In this document: in pieces, positions 17,400-25,550 of the stretch
How the letters are laid out: every line of letters begins with the position of its first letter
Position numbering within the stretch: the stretch's first letter is position 1
DNA from: SpSt-333 sp040751955
GTDB taxonomy: Bacteria > Bacteroidota > Ignavibacteria > UBA10030 > UBA8401
NCBI GenBank assembly: GCA_040751955.1
Contig: JBFMFY010000002.1
Span: 1-64,000, forward strand
DNA: 64,000 nt
Direction of reading: 5' to 3'
Notes under the pieces: model-generated
Told to the model about the DNA's origin: nothing
Databases searched by the model: none
The model's input: only the letters and a program-made list of their open reading frames with translations
Made by a program: the position numbers and the translations under genes

Positions 17400-18110
17400 A
17401 TGGGAAGAATATTCGAAAAGCGTAAATATAAAATGTTCGCGCGGTTCAAGAAGATGTCCAAAGCGTTCAACCGCATCGGGAAGGATATCGAGATTGCTGT
17501 GAAAGCAGGAGGACCCGATCCGAAGGGAAATCCCCGCCTGCGCATTGCAATGCAGAATGCCAAGAGCGTGAACATGCCGAAGGACCGCGTAGAAGCGGCG
17601 ATCAAACGGGCTTCAAATAAAGATACGAGCGGTTATCACGAGATCATCTATGAAGGATATGCACCGCACGGCGTTGCCGTGCTGGTGGAGTGTGCGACCG
17701 ATAATCAGACACGGACGGTTTCCAACGTGCGCCACATTTTCAGCCAATACAACGGAACGATGGGAAATTCCGGCTCCGTCGCATTCATGTTTGAGCGGAA
17801 AGGATTGTTCAAAATTCCGATTGAGAAGATCAAAGATGTGGATGAGTTTGAATTGGAAATGATAGACCACGGACTCGACGATCTTACCGGTGATGATCAA
17901 TTCATTTATGTTTACACATCATTCCACGATTTCGGTGCAATGCAAAAAGCATTGGAAGAAAAAGGAATCGAGCCGGCAAGCACGGAACTGCAATATATTC
18001 CGACAACGACAAAAGAATTATCGGAAGCAGAACAGAACGACGTGAACGAACTGATCAACGCGCTGGAAGAGGATGACGACGTGCAGAGCGTGTACCATAC
18101 GATGCAGTAA
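17400..18110 (+). CDS. YebC/PmpR family protein
   Basis: YebC-family proteins are DNA- or ribosome-associated factors: some act as transcription regulators, and recent work links others to translation of difficult sequences. Reading from ATG 17400 gives 236 residues and the family-typical start MGRIFEKRKYKMFARF. A start 141 bases upstream is possible but would add sequence foreign to the family. The DPKGNPRLRIAMQNAKSVNMPKD and YEGYAPHGVAVLVE motifs are diagnostic. Confidence 0.93.
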   Translation: MGRIFEKRKYKMFARFKKMSKAFNRIGKDIEIAVKAGGPDPKGNPRLRIAMQNAKSVNMPKDRVEAAIKRASNKDTSGYHEIIYEGYAPHGVAVLVECATDNQTRTVSNVRHIFSQYNGTMGNSGSVAFMFERKGLFKIPIEKIKDVDEFELEMIDHGLDDLTGDDQFIYVYTSFHDFGAMQKALEEKGIEPASTELQYIPTTTKELSEAEQNDVNELINALEEDDDVQSVYHTMQ

Positions 18111-18220
18111 GACAGCGGTCAGAGATCAGTAGTCAGTAATCAGAACAACGCGGTTTATATCGGAACGGACAACGATTCATTTCACCATTCGTCATTTCTT
18201 GTTCAGTACTCGATATTCAT

Positions 18221-19378
18221 TCATACACGCCCCGTGTGTATCGCATCATCCCCGAACTTCTTCCGCAGTTTATCCACCGCATGTAATACCTGACTTCGTT
18301 TTTCATCGGCAGCAAACATCGAGAGAGTTTCCTTTTTTGATTCTGAGAATTGTGTCAACCCGACTCCCAGTAAACGGATCGGAGATTTTCTTGTGTACGC
18401 TTTCAAAAAAATAGTTTTGACCGCGTCGAACACAATCCTGTCGTCGTTCGTCGGTTCTTTGAGCGTGATATTGCGGGTGAGTGTGGAGAAATCGGAATAC
18501 CGCAGCTTCAACTTCACCGTCTTTCCTTTCCATCCGTACCGCCGCGTGTTATAGCAGACGCTTTCGGTCAATTCGAACAAATTCTTCAGCAGTTCATTAT
18601 TGTCCGAAATATTTTCCATGAATGTATTTTCATTGCTGATGCTCTTCCGTTTCCATTCAACATCCAATATATCGTTTCCCAATCCCATCGCTGTACGATA
18701 AAAATATCTTCCGTGATCACCGAGGATTGCTTCAATCGTTTCCGGCTTCGCTTTCTGAATATCGCGAATGATGTTGAAATTGTACTTGCGCAGTTCTTTT
18801 TCCGTCTTTGCACCGACACCTGGAATTACCGAGATATCGAGCGGCGCGAGGAATTCTTTTTCCAAACCATGTTCGATAATGATGAGTCCTTCGGGTTTCA
18901 TGCAGCCGGTGGCGATCTTTGAAATGATCTTGTTGGAAGAAAGCGCAATGGTGCAGGGGAGAGAGAATTCTTTTTTTACGAGCGCCTGCAGCGTTCGCAT
19001 GAGTCCCGGGAGATCGTTGTTATACAATTTTTCGCAGCCGGTAAAATCCATGTACATCTCATCAATCGATGCTTGCTGGACGATGGGCGCATAATCGCAC
19101 ACGAATTTGTAGAGCCGCTTGGAGATTTTTCCGTACTCTCCGTGGCTGCCGCGCACAACGATCAATTGCGGACAAAGATCGAGCGCCTGTCCCATCGGCA
19201 TGGCGGAACGGACTCCGAATTTCCTCGCTTCGTACGATGCGGAAGAGACAACGCCGCGCCTTCCCACACCGCCGACCGCAACCGGCTTGCCGATCAGCGA
19301 CGGATCCTTTATTCTTTCGACGGAGACGAAGAAACAGTCGAGATCGAGATGGGCGATGAATTTTTTGTGCTCAGACAT
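18221..19378 (-). CDS. dinB: DNA polymerase IV (Y-family)
   Basis: This is an error-prone translesion polymerase of 385 residues from ATG 19378, chosen because MSEHKKFIAHLDLDCFFVS is the family N-terminus. A further upstream start would add eight residues. The metal-binding aspartates are in HLDLDCFFVSVE and in ASIDEMYMDFTG. A helix-hairpin-helix stretch (ISVIPGVGAKTEKELRKY) and a little-finger domain follow. No LexA-like operator was recognised upstream. Confidence 0.95.
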   Translation of the reverse strand: MSEHKKFIAHLDLDCFFVSVERIKDPSLIGKPVAVGGVGRRGVVSSASYEARKFGVRSAMPMGQALDLCPQLIVVRGSHGEYGKISKRLYKFVCDYAPIVQQASIDEMYMDFTGCEKLYNNDLPGLMRTLQALVKKEFSLPCTIALSSNKIISKIATGCMKPEGLIIIEHGLEKEFLAPLDISVIPGVGAKTEKELRKYNFNIIRDIQKAKPETIEAILGDHGRYFYRTAMGLGNDILDVEWKRKSISNENTFMENISDNNELLKNLFELTESVCYNTRRYGWKGKTVKLKLRYSDFSTLTRNITLKEPTNDDRIVFDAVKTIFLKAYTRKSPIRLLGVGLTQFSESKKETLSMFAADEKRSQVLHAVDKLRKKFGDDAIHTGRV

Positions 19379-19434
19379 AAAAAAAATAACCACAAATTGC
19401 ACAAATTATATAAATTCAACCTGTGAATCTGTGG

Positions 19435-20349
19435 TTAATACTTATACAAATCTCCATTGAGATATTTCAATCCCGAATCAACAATGATCGTAACGATTTT
19501 TTTTCTGGGACCAATGATTTTTGCTCGTTGCATTGCAGTCCACACATTTGCGCCGGATGTGATCCCGCCGAAGATTCCTTCCATGCGTGCAAGTTTCCGC
19601 GCGGTATCGAACGCATCTTCATCGGAGACGGCGATGATCTCATCCGCAAGGTCCAATCTGCAAATTGCCGGGACGAATCCCGATCCGATCCCTTCGAGCC
19701 GGTGAGAGCCGGAAACATCGCCGCCGGAGAGTGCCCGGACATTTTCCGGTTCAATGGCGATGCAGCGAATCTTCGGGATTTCTTTCTTGAATACTTCCGC
19801 ATTGCCGGAAAAACTTCCGGCAGTGCCGACACCGGTGATAAATTCATCGATATCGTTTCCCAGCACACCGATGATTTCTTTCGCCATGGCATGGTATGCG
19901 TTTCTGTTGTCGACATTGTTAAACTGATCGGTCCAGAACGTATTCGGCTGTTTGCTTAATTCTCTCGCCCGTTCAATGAGCGAATTAATAAGTTTTGCGG
20001 TGATGCGTCCATCCCCGCTCGGGATGATATCCAGTTGCGCGCCGAACGCACGCATCGTCAGCAATTTCTCCTGCGCGAATGCGTCGGAAGAAACGAAGTG
20101 CGCTCGGTATCCTTTCATTGCACAAACCATTGCGAGCGAACTGCCGGTGCTGCCGCCGGTGTATTCCACCACCGTACCGCCCGGTTTAAGTTGACCGCGC
20201 CGTTCGGCTCCTTCGATCATTGAAAGCGCCATGCGGTCTTTCATACTGCCGGTCGGGTTTGCCCCTTCATACTTCACGTAAATATCGGCGCAGCCGGATT
20301 CGGTGAGCCGTTCCAATTTTAGTAAAGGTGTTTTTCCGATTTGGTTCAT
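19435..20349 (-). CDS. PLP-dependent cysteine synthase family protein
   Basis: This fold-type II PLP enzyme of 304 residues resembles O-acetylserine sulfhydrylase or CysM. The PLP lysine is in NPTGSMKDRMA, the phosphate-binding loop corresponds to TGGSTGSS, and the glycine-rich segment is TGVGTAGSFSG. The exact substrate (O-acetylserine, O-phosphoserine or cystathionine-type chemistry) cannot be decided. Its start overlaps the stop of the upstream reductase gene by four bases, so it is the last gene of a three-gene operon. Confidence 0.88.
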   Translation of the reverse strand: MNQIGKTPLLKLERLTESGCADIYVKYEGANPTGSMKDRMALSMIEGAERRGQLKPGGTVVEYTGGSTGSSLAMVCAMKGYRAHFVSSDAFAQEKLLTMRAFGAQLDIIPSGDGRITAKLINSLIERARELSKQPNTFWTDQFNNVDNRNAYHAMAKEIIGVLGNDIDEFITGVGTAGSFSGNAEVFKKEIPKIRCIAIEPENVRALSGGDVSGSHRLEGIGSGFVPAICRLDLADEIIAVSDEDAFDTARKLARMEGIFGGITSGANVWTAMQRAKIIGPRKKIVTIIVDSGLKYLNGDLYKY

Positions 20350-21332
20350 GGATTCTTCTTCTCGTTGTTAACAATCCTTATTACTACTTTTCCCTTATGC
20401 ATCCCTTCACCAAAAAGTCTGAATGCATTCGGAACTTCTTCCAGTGAGAACGGACCATTGATAACAAATTTCAATTTGCCTTTCTCGAACAGATCGTTCA
20501 TATACAACAAATCCTTGTTCTGCTTCAGAGCGACAATGCGGATATTCTTTTTATAGATCAGTGAAACCAGCCAGCCAAAAATGAAACATTGAAGAAGACG
20601 AGGTATTGAACCGCCGACGGTAACATACGTGCCGCAGGGAGATAACGAACGGGGATAAGCGAACACCGAGCGGTTTGTTTTGGTATCGAGAATCAGGTCG
20701 TACTGCTTTTCGTTTCGGGTAAAATCTTCTTTCGTGTAATCAATCACGTGGTCGAAACCAATTGAGCGCATCATATCCAATTTTTGCGATCTGTCCACGC
20801 CGGTTACTTCGGCGCCGTATAATTTTGCTATTTGCACGCCGAATGTTCCTACGCCGCCGCCTGCGCCGTTGATCAAAACCCTTTGACCATTTTTAATTTC
20901 CCCAACATCAATCAATCCCTGCACCGCCAACATTGCCGCCTGCGGTATTGCCGCTGCTTGTTCAAACGACATGTCGCGAGGTTTTTTCTCCAAAAAATTT
21001 TCGCGGGCGCAGACATACTCGGCAAAGCCGCCCCAATCGCCGCTGAGATCGCCGTACACTTCGTCTCCGATTTTGAATCGGGTGACATTGGTGCCGACTG
21101 CTTCAATGCGTCCGGCAATATCAGAGCCGAGAATTGTTTTTTTCGGTTTTCCAATGCCGTTCATCAGCCGTATGACGAGCGAATCTCCCCGTAGAAGTCC
21201 CCAGTCCCAATCGTTGAGCGATGCAGCAAACACTTTCACCAACACTTCATTCGGTTTGGGAACGGGTTTTTCAATTTCCTTAAGTTGAAGAACTTCCGGC
21301 AGACCGTATTCGGTATAGACAATTGCTTTCAA
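20346..21332 (-). CDS. NAD(P)-dependent MDR-family reductase (copy 1)
   Basis: This medium-chain dehydrogenase/reductase of the quinone-oxidoreductase type has 328 residues. A GroES-like N-terminal domain (EVLVKVFAASLNDWD, GSDIAGRIEAVGTNV) and a Rossmann domain with VLINGAGGGVGTFGVQIAK are visible. Structural-zinc cysteines are not evident, so it is probably zinc-independent. It is paralogous to the gene immediately upstream and overlaps the cysteine synthase gene. Substrate unknown. Confidence 0.88.
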   Translation of the reverse strand: MKAIVYTEYGLPEVLQLKEIEKPVPKPNEVLVKVFAASLNDWDWGLLRGDSLVIRLMNGIGKPKKTILGSDIAGRIEAVGTNVTRFKIGDEVYGDLSGDWGGFAEYVCARENFLEKKPRDMSFEQAAAIPQAAMLAVQGLIDVGEIKNGQRVLINGAGGGVGTFGVQIAKLYGAEVTGVDRSQKLDMMRSIGFDHVIDYTKEDFTRNEKQYDLILDTKTNRSVFAYPRSLSPCGTYVTVGGSIPRLLQCFIFGWLVSLIYKKNIRIVALKQNKDLLYMNDLFEKGKLKFVINGPFSLEEVPNAFRLFGEGMHKGKVVIRIVNNEKKNP

Positions 21333-21340
21333 GAGTTATC

Positions 21341-22312
21341 CTATGCGATACTAACGACAACGTTTCCTTTTTTGTGTCCTTGCTCCACATACCGATGTGC
21401 TTCGACGATCTGTTCCATCGTGTAGCATCTGTCAATTACCGATTTAATTTTTCCCGCGGCAATGAGCTCCTTGAGGATGTTCAGCAGTTCTGCAGTATCG
21501 GGCGCATTCTCCCCGAGCATCAATCTCTTTTCAGTTGTTAATTTGCTCCAGAGCATCCGAAAAGTCGGTATCGGCTGGGTGATGTTAATGTAAATTCCGC
21601 TCCGTTTGACCACTTTGATACAATCTTTAAACGAACTTTTGTTCACCGCCTCAAATACAATATCAAACATTTCGCCGGTGTCGGCGAAATTTTCTTTCGT
21701 GTAATCGATCACCTTGTCGGCACCGAGCGATTTCACAAGATCAATGTTTGCAGCACTGCATACACCCGTGACAACGGCTCCGAAATATTTGGCGAGTTGC
21801 ACTGCGTATGTGCCAACGCTTCCCGAGGCTCCATAGATAAGTATCGTTTGCCCATTCTGAATATTTGCTTTTCGGAGATAGTGCAGAGCGGTTTGCGCTC
21901 CGATTGGAATAGCGGCGGCTTCTTCAAATGAAATATTTTCAGGTTTTACGGCAATCGGTCCATGTTCAGGCAGGCAAATATACTCGGCGTATGCGCCCCC
22001 TCCTGAAAGAGTTGCCGCAAACACACGGTCACCTTTTTTGAAACGTCGCACACCGCTTCCAACCGATTCAACTTCTCCCGCCAGTTCTACTCCAAGAATC
22101 GGATTTTTGGGTTTGGTGACGCCTAAAGCCAATCGGGCAGGGAGCCAGTACGAAAGAGGAACGGTGAAACTTCGTATTCGATAATCCGCAACAGTTACCG
22201 TGGTTGCATAGATCTTTATGAGTACCTCATTCGCCTTTGGAACCGGTTTTGCTGTTTCAGCAAGATGAAGAACTTCGGGTGGTCCGTATTTGGGACATAT
22301 AATTGCTTTCAT
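21341..22312 (-). CDS. NAD(P)-dependent MDR-family reductase (copy 2)
   Basis: This 323-residue paralogue of the following gene shares the MKAI N-terminus and GroES plus Rossmann layout (LAGEVESVGSGVRRF, ILIYGASGSVGTYAVQLAK). ATG 22312 was taken as the start; a TTG three codons upstream is less likely. Eight bases separate it from copy 1, which points to a tandem duplication followed by divergence. Likely an NADPH-dependent enone or quinone reductase. Confidence 0.88.
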   Translation of the reverse strand: MKAIICPKYGPPEVLHLAETAKPVPKANEVLIKIYATTVTVADYRIRSFTVPLSYWLPARLALGVTKPKNPILGVELAGEVESVGSGVRRFKKGDRVFAATLSGGGAYAEYICLPEHGPIAVKPENISFEEAAAIPIGAQTALHYLRKANIQNGQTILIYGASGSVGTYAVQLAKYFGAVVTGVCSAANIDLVKSLGADKVIDYTKENFADTGEMFDIVFEAVNKSSFKDCIKVVKRSGIYINITQPIPTFRMLWSKLTTEKRLMLGENAPDTAELLNILKELIAAGKIKSVIDRCYTMEQIVEAHRYVEQGHKKGNVVVSIA

Positions 22313-22437
22313 GGTTGTCAATTTGTTGCGTCTCCGTAATTGGAAAGATAATGTTCGGCGGGGTGCTGATTGATGTTGCTTCAGGGCAAATATATCCTGT
22401 TATCGTACGAAAGGCAAGACAAGGAATTGTCACGCGA

Positions 22438-22893
22438 TCAGACAATCCTTTCCATTTTGATGTCAGACCGCTGATAGTGTCCTGTATCCAACGGCACCTC
22501 GACAAACCCGAACTTTTTATAGAGATGAATTGCGGACTTCAACGATGTGTGGGAGTAGAGAATCACTTTCTTCATTCCGCTTTCTTTTGCAACGCGGAGG
22601 GCATGTTCCAGCAATTTCTTTCCTATGCCCGCCCCTTGGTGCTTTTCCGTCACCGCCATTTTGCCGAGTTCATAAACTACATCTCCTTCGTTCAACAGTG
22701 CAACGGTGCCGACAATAGTGCCGTCGAGCACCGCATAAAATATTTTTCCACCCTTGTCGAGAATTTCTTTCTTCGGCTCAGAAAGAAGGGCGGCGTCAAT
22801 CGGTTCAACGGTGAAATACTTCTTCAGCCACTCTTCATTGAGAGTCTTAAAAGCATCTTTCTGCCGTTCAGAAAATTCTATGATCGTAACCAT
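22438..22893 (-). CDS. GNAT-family N-acetyltransferase
   Basis: This 151-residue protein has the GNAT acetyl-CoA-binding signature ELGKMAVTEKHQGAGIGKKLL and the C-terminal LYKKFGFVEVP motif. The start at ATG 22893 leaves a standard N-terminus; an upstream extension lacks family features. It is divergently arranged with mgsA across a 115-base region. The acceptor substrate is unknown. Confidence 0.88.
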   Translation of the reverse strand: MVTIIEFSERQKDAFKTLNEEWLKKYFTVEPIDAALLSEPKKEILDKGGKIFYAVLDGTIVGTVALLNEGDVVYELGKMAVTEKHQGAGIGKKLLEHALRVAKESGMKKVILYSHTSLKSAIHLYKKFGFVEVPLDTGHYQRSDIKMERIV

Positions 22894-22927
22894 GAAAAGA
22901 AGATACGCAAGATGAGGGAAAAAGGTA

Positions 22928-22943
22928 ACCGTAAATTTACGGT
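22928..22943. promoter_or_regulatory. 16-bp perfect palindrome between GNAT and mgsA
   Basis: ACCGTAAATTTACGGT is a perfect 16-base palindrome in the divergent intergenic region, 35 bases from the GNAT start and 65 bases from the mgsA start. Its position suits an operator for a dimeric regulator of one or both genes. No regulator gene is adjacent. Confidence 0.4.
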
Positions 22944-22950
22944 ATGCCAA

Positions 22951-22978
22951 TTGTAACTCATCTGCAAGTTGTTATATT
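22951..22978 (+). promoter_or_regulatory. Candidate promoter for mgsA
   Basis: TTGTAA at 22951-22956 and TATATT at 22973-22978 are separated by 16 bases and lie about 30 bases before the mgsA start codon at 23009. This is a fair match to a sigma-70 promoter. Confidence 0.4.
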
Positions 22979-23008
22979 CTATAAAGGACTTTCGTGAAAA
23001 GGAGAGAA

Positions 23009-23476
23009 ATGAAAAGCAAAAAACAAATAGCACTTGTAGCGCACGACAACAGAAAAATGGACATGGTTGAATGGGTGGAATGGAATTGGAATGCACTGCT
23101 CGACCATTCGCTGATCTGTACCGGAACGACCGGTAAACTGGTGGAGCAAACCTTAAAAGCAAAAGCGGGGAAGAACAGCGGCAGAAAAATTTCAATCACG
23201 AAACTCTTTTCGGGACCACTGGGCGGGGATCAACAGCTCGGTGCATTGATTGCAGAGAGGAAAGTAGATGTGGTGATCTTCTTCTGGGACCCGATGGAAC
23301 CGCAGCCCCACGATGTGGATGTGAAAGCGTTGCTGAGGATTTCCGTTCTCTACAATGTTCCTACAGCGTGCAATCGTTCAACAGCAGACTTTTTGATCTC
23401 GTCGCCGCTGTTCACTGCGGAGTACATTCCGACAGTGAAAGATTATTCGGCATACGTGAACAGGAACCTTGCGTGA
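23009..23476 (+). CDS. mgsA: Methylglyoxal synthase
   Basis: This enzyme converts dihydroxyacetone phosphate to methylglyoxal and phosphate, a bypass of lower glycolysis under phosphate limitation. It is 155 residues from ATG 23009, supported by AAGGAGAG just upstream. The phosphate-binding GTTGKLVE, the SGPLGGDQQLGA loop and FFWDPMEPQPHDVDVKALLR, containing catalytic aspartate and histidine, are all present. Several VOC/glyoxalase-like genes are elsewhere in the window, but there is no adjacent glyoxalase. Confidence 0.96.
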   Translation: MKSKKQIALVAHDNRKMDMVEWVEWNWNALLDHSLICTGTTGKLVEQTLKAKAGKNSGRKISITKLFSGPLGGDQQLGALIAERKVDVVIFFWDPMEPQPHDVDVKALLRISVLYNVPTACNRSTADFLISSPLFTAEYIPTVKDYSAYVNRNLA

Positions 23477-23497
23477 TAATCCTTTTTTTAGAAGCGA

Positions 23498-25057
23498 TTA
23501 GTTTTGATTGTTCTTATCGTCGAGTGCCTTGCGGACAACCGCCAGAATCTTTTGGGGATCGTATGGTTTTTGAACGATCTCTCGCGCCCCTTCATCCATG
23601 AACTTCGAACGCTGCTCGGGCTCTATGTATCCCGATGCAAGGATGAACCTGATATCGAGATTGATCGCTTTGAGCCGCTTGAGGACCTCGAACCCGTCGA
23701 ACTTCGGAAGCCCGTAATCGCTGATGACAAGATCGATCTTCTCCGCATGCTGTTTATACATCATCACGCCTTCCTCGGCGTCAGCCGCGGAAAGAATTTT
23801 GTACCCTTTTGCCGAAAGAGCCAGCGTTAACAGCTCTCTCAAAATTTCCTCATCTTCGATGACGAGAATCGTTTCGCTCCCTTTCAACAGGTCGTCCGAA
23901 GTGCTGTTCTCAGGTGAGGCAGAAGTTGCCGATGCTCCGCTTGCGGGAAAATAGACCGAGAATGTTGTTCCTTTCCCCAGCTCACTTTCGACATTGATAA
24001 ATCCGTTGTGAAGTTCGACGATGCCGAATGCGACCGCAAGACCGAGACCTGTTCCTTTTCCGGGTTCCTTTGTAGTATAGAATGGTTCGAAGATTCGTTT
24101 ACGAGTTTCCTCGCTCATGCCGGTGCCCGTGTCGGTGACCTTTACAACGATGTAGTCCGTCTCCATCGCTTTCAAAAATGTATTGCGCAATATGCTTCCA
24201 TGGATTTTTTCCGTTGTAATCGTCAGTGTTCCTCCATTCGGCATAGCGTCGCGTGCGTTGACGCAAAGATTCAATAGTATCTGCTGGATCTGAGTGGAGT
24301 CACCGGCGATAGGAGGATATTGTCTTTCCTGGTGGACCTTTATCGTTATTGTTTTGGCAATCGTCTCTTTCAATAATTTTGTCACTTCAATCACAATATC
24401 TTCGATGTGAACGGTTTCGACGACGACCTCATTCTTTCGTGCAAATGTCAGCAGCTGTCGTACAAGCATCGCACCGCGTCGAGTCGCCTGAAGGATCACC
24501 TGCGTACTGTCCGAGAATTTTTTTGGATCGGTGCGAATTCGCTCGAGCAGCGTCGCATGCCCCATGATAATGCCGAGGATATTGTTGAAATCGTGTGCAA
24601 TCCCTCCCGCGAGCGTGCCGATACTTTCCATCCGTTGTGCATGGAAGAGTTGTTCTTCGAGGTTTTTCCGCACCGCTCTTTCCTCCGCTTCACGTACTGC
24701 ACGCTGTACCGCCGGAATTAATCGCTCTAAACGATCTTTAATCACATAGTCGGTTGCCCCGCGTTTTAATGCGTCGATGGCGCGTTCTTCGCCGATGGTA
24801 CCCGAGACGAAAATGAACGGAGTTTCCGGACGATGTTCCAGTGCCAATTGCAAAGCGCTTTTTCCGTCGAACGAAGGGAGGTTGTAGTCGCTCAGCACAA
24901 GATCGAATTTGTTTTGCGTGAGAGCGTTAATAAAATCATTCCGTGTATCGACCCGTACAATGTCCGGTTCAAAACCTTCGTCTGCCAGCATCAATTGAAT
25001 GAGATCTGCATCTTTCGTGTTGTCTTCAACGTGCAGGATGCGTAATTGTTTTTTCAT
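23498..25057 (-). CDS. Receiver-histidine kinase-receiver hybrid protein
   Basis: This cytoplasmic signalling protein of 519 residues has no membrane segment. An N-terminal receiver domain has its phospho-acceptor aspartate in LVLSDYNLPSFDG. A kinase core follows, with the H-box GGIAHDFNNILGII, G1 VTDTGTGMSEE, F-box FEPFYTTK and G2 GTGLGLAVAFG. A second receiver ends the protein, with aspartate in DLVISDYGLPKFDG. It is the last gene of the TonB receptor-YfiR-kinase operon and probably receives or passes phosphate from the upstream receiver protein. Confidence 0.93.
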   Translation of the reverse strand: MKKQLRILHVEDNTKDADLIQLMLADEGFEPDIVRVDTRNDFINALTQNKFDLVLSDYNLPSFDGKSALQLALEHRPETPFIFVSGTIGEERAIDALKRGATDYVIKDRLERLIPAVQRAVREAEERAVRKNLEEQLFHAQRMESIGTLAGGIAHDFNNILGIIMGHATLLERIRTDPKKFSDSTQVILQATRRGAMLVRQLLTFARKNEVVVETVHIEDIVIEVTKLLKETIAKTITIKVHQERQYPPIAGDSTQIQQILLNLCVNARDAMPNGGTLTITTEKIHGSILRNTFLKAMETDYIVVKVTDTGTGMSEETRKRIFEPFYTTKEPGKGTGLGLAVAFGIVELHNGFINVESELGKGTTFSVYFPASGASATSASPENSTSDDLLKGSETILVIEDEEILRELLTLALSAKGYKILSAADAEEGVMMYKQHAEKIDLVISDYGLPKFDGFEVLKRLKAINLDIRFILASGYIEPEQRSKFMDEGAREIVQKPYDPQKILAVVRKALDDKNNQN

Positions 25058-25091
25058 AACAAAACTCCTGTGAAGTATTCAATCTGAAACT

Positions 25092-25547
25092 CTACTGCGG
25101 CTTTCGTCCTGTACCGGGTGGCGGTTCATTGACGATCGCCCAAAAGATGCCGAGCTGCGAAACTGCCCCCACAAATTCCTGAAACTCTACCGGCTTTACC
25201 ACATAGGCGTTAACACCTAAACGGTATGTTTCAACAAGGTCACGCTCTTCTCGTGACGAAGTCAGTACGACAACCGGAACAGTTTTCAACGATTCGTCAT
25301 TCTTGATTGTTTTCAAAACCTGGATGCCGTCCACCTTCGGCATTTTCAAATCAAGCAGTACGACAGCGGGATTACCGGGCGTGCGGGTTTCGTACTTTCC
25401 ACGGCAATACAAATAGTCCAATGCCTCGGCACCGTCATTTACAACAACAACGTCGTTTGCCAGGTTATGCTCGCCGAGCGCCTCCAGTGTCAATTCCACA
25501 TCTTTGGGGTTATCTTCCGCGAGCAGAATACTTTTTAGTGAGTTCAT
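25092..25547 (-). CDS. Single-domain response regulator, Rcp1-like
   Basis: This 151-residue receiver protein has no output domain. The acidic pocket (LLAEDNPKDVELTLEAL), the phospho-acceptor aspartate in AVVLLDLKMPKVDG, the VVLTSS switch threonine/serine and the K in YVVKPVEF are all visible. It lies three bases downstream of the phytochrome-type PAS kinase, matching the usual pairing of such kinases with Rcp1-like receivers. Confidence 0.93.
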   Translation of the reverse strand: MNSLKSILLAEDNPKDVELTLEALGEHNLANDVVVVNDGAEALDYLYCRGKYETRTPGNPAVVLLDLKMPKVDGIQVLKTIKNDESLKTVPVVVLTSSREERDLVETYRLGVNAYVVKPVEFQEFVGAVSQLGIFWAIVNEPPPGTGRKPQ

Positions 25548-25550
25548 AGG

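Noticed and set aside
18111..18220. Repeated CAGT/CAGAGATCAGTAGTCAGTAATCAG sequence after yebC
   Set aside because: Short degenerate tandem words without hairpin or array structure. No function can be supported.
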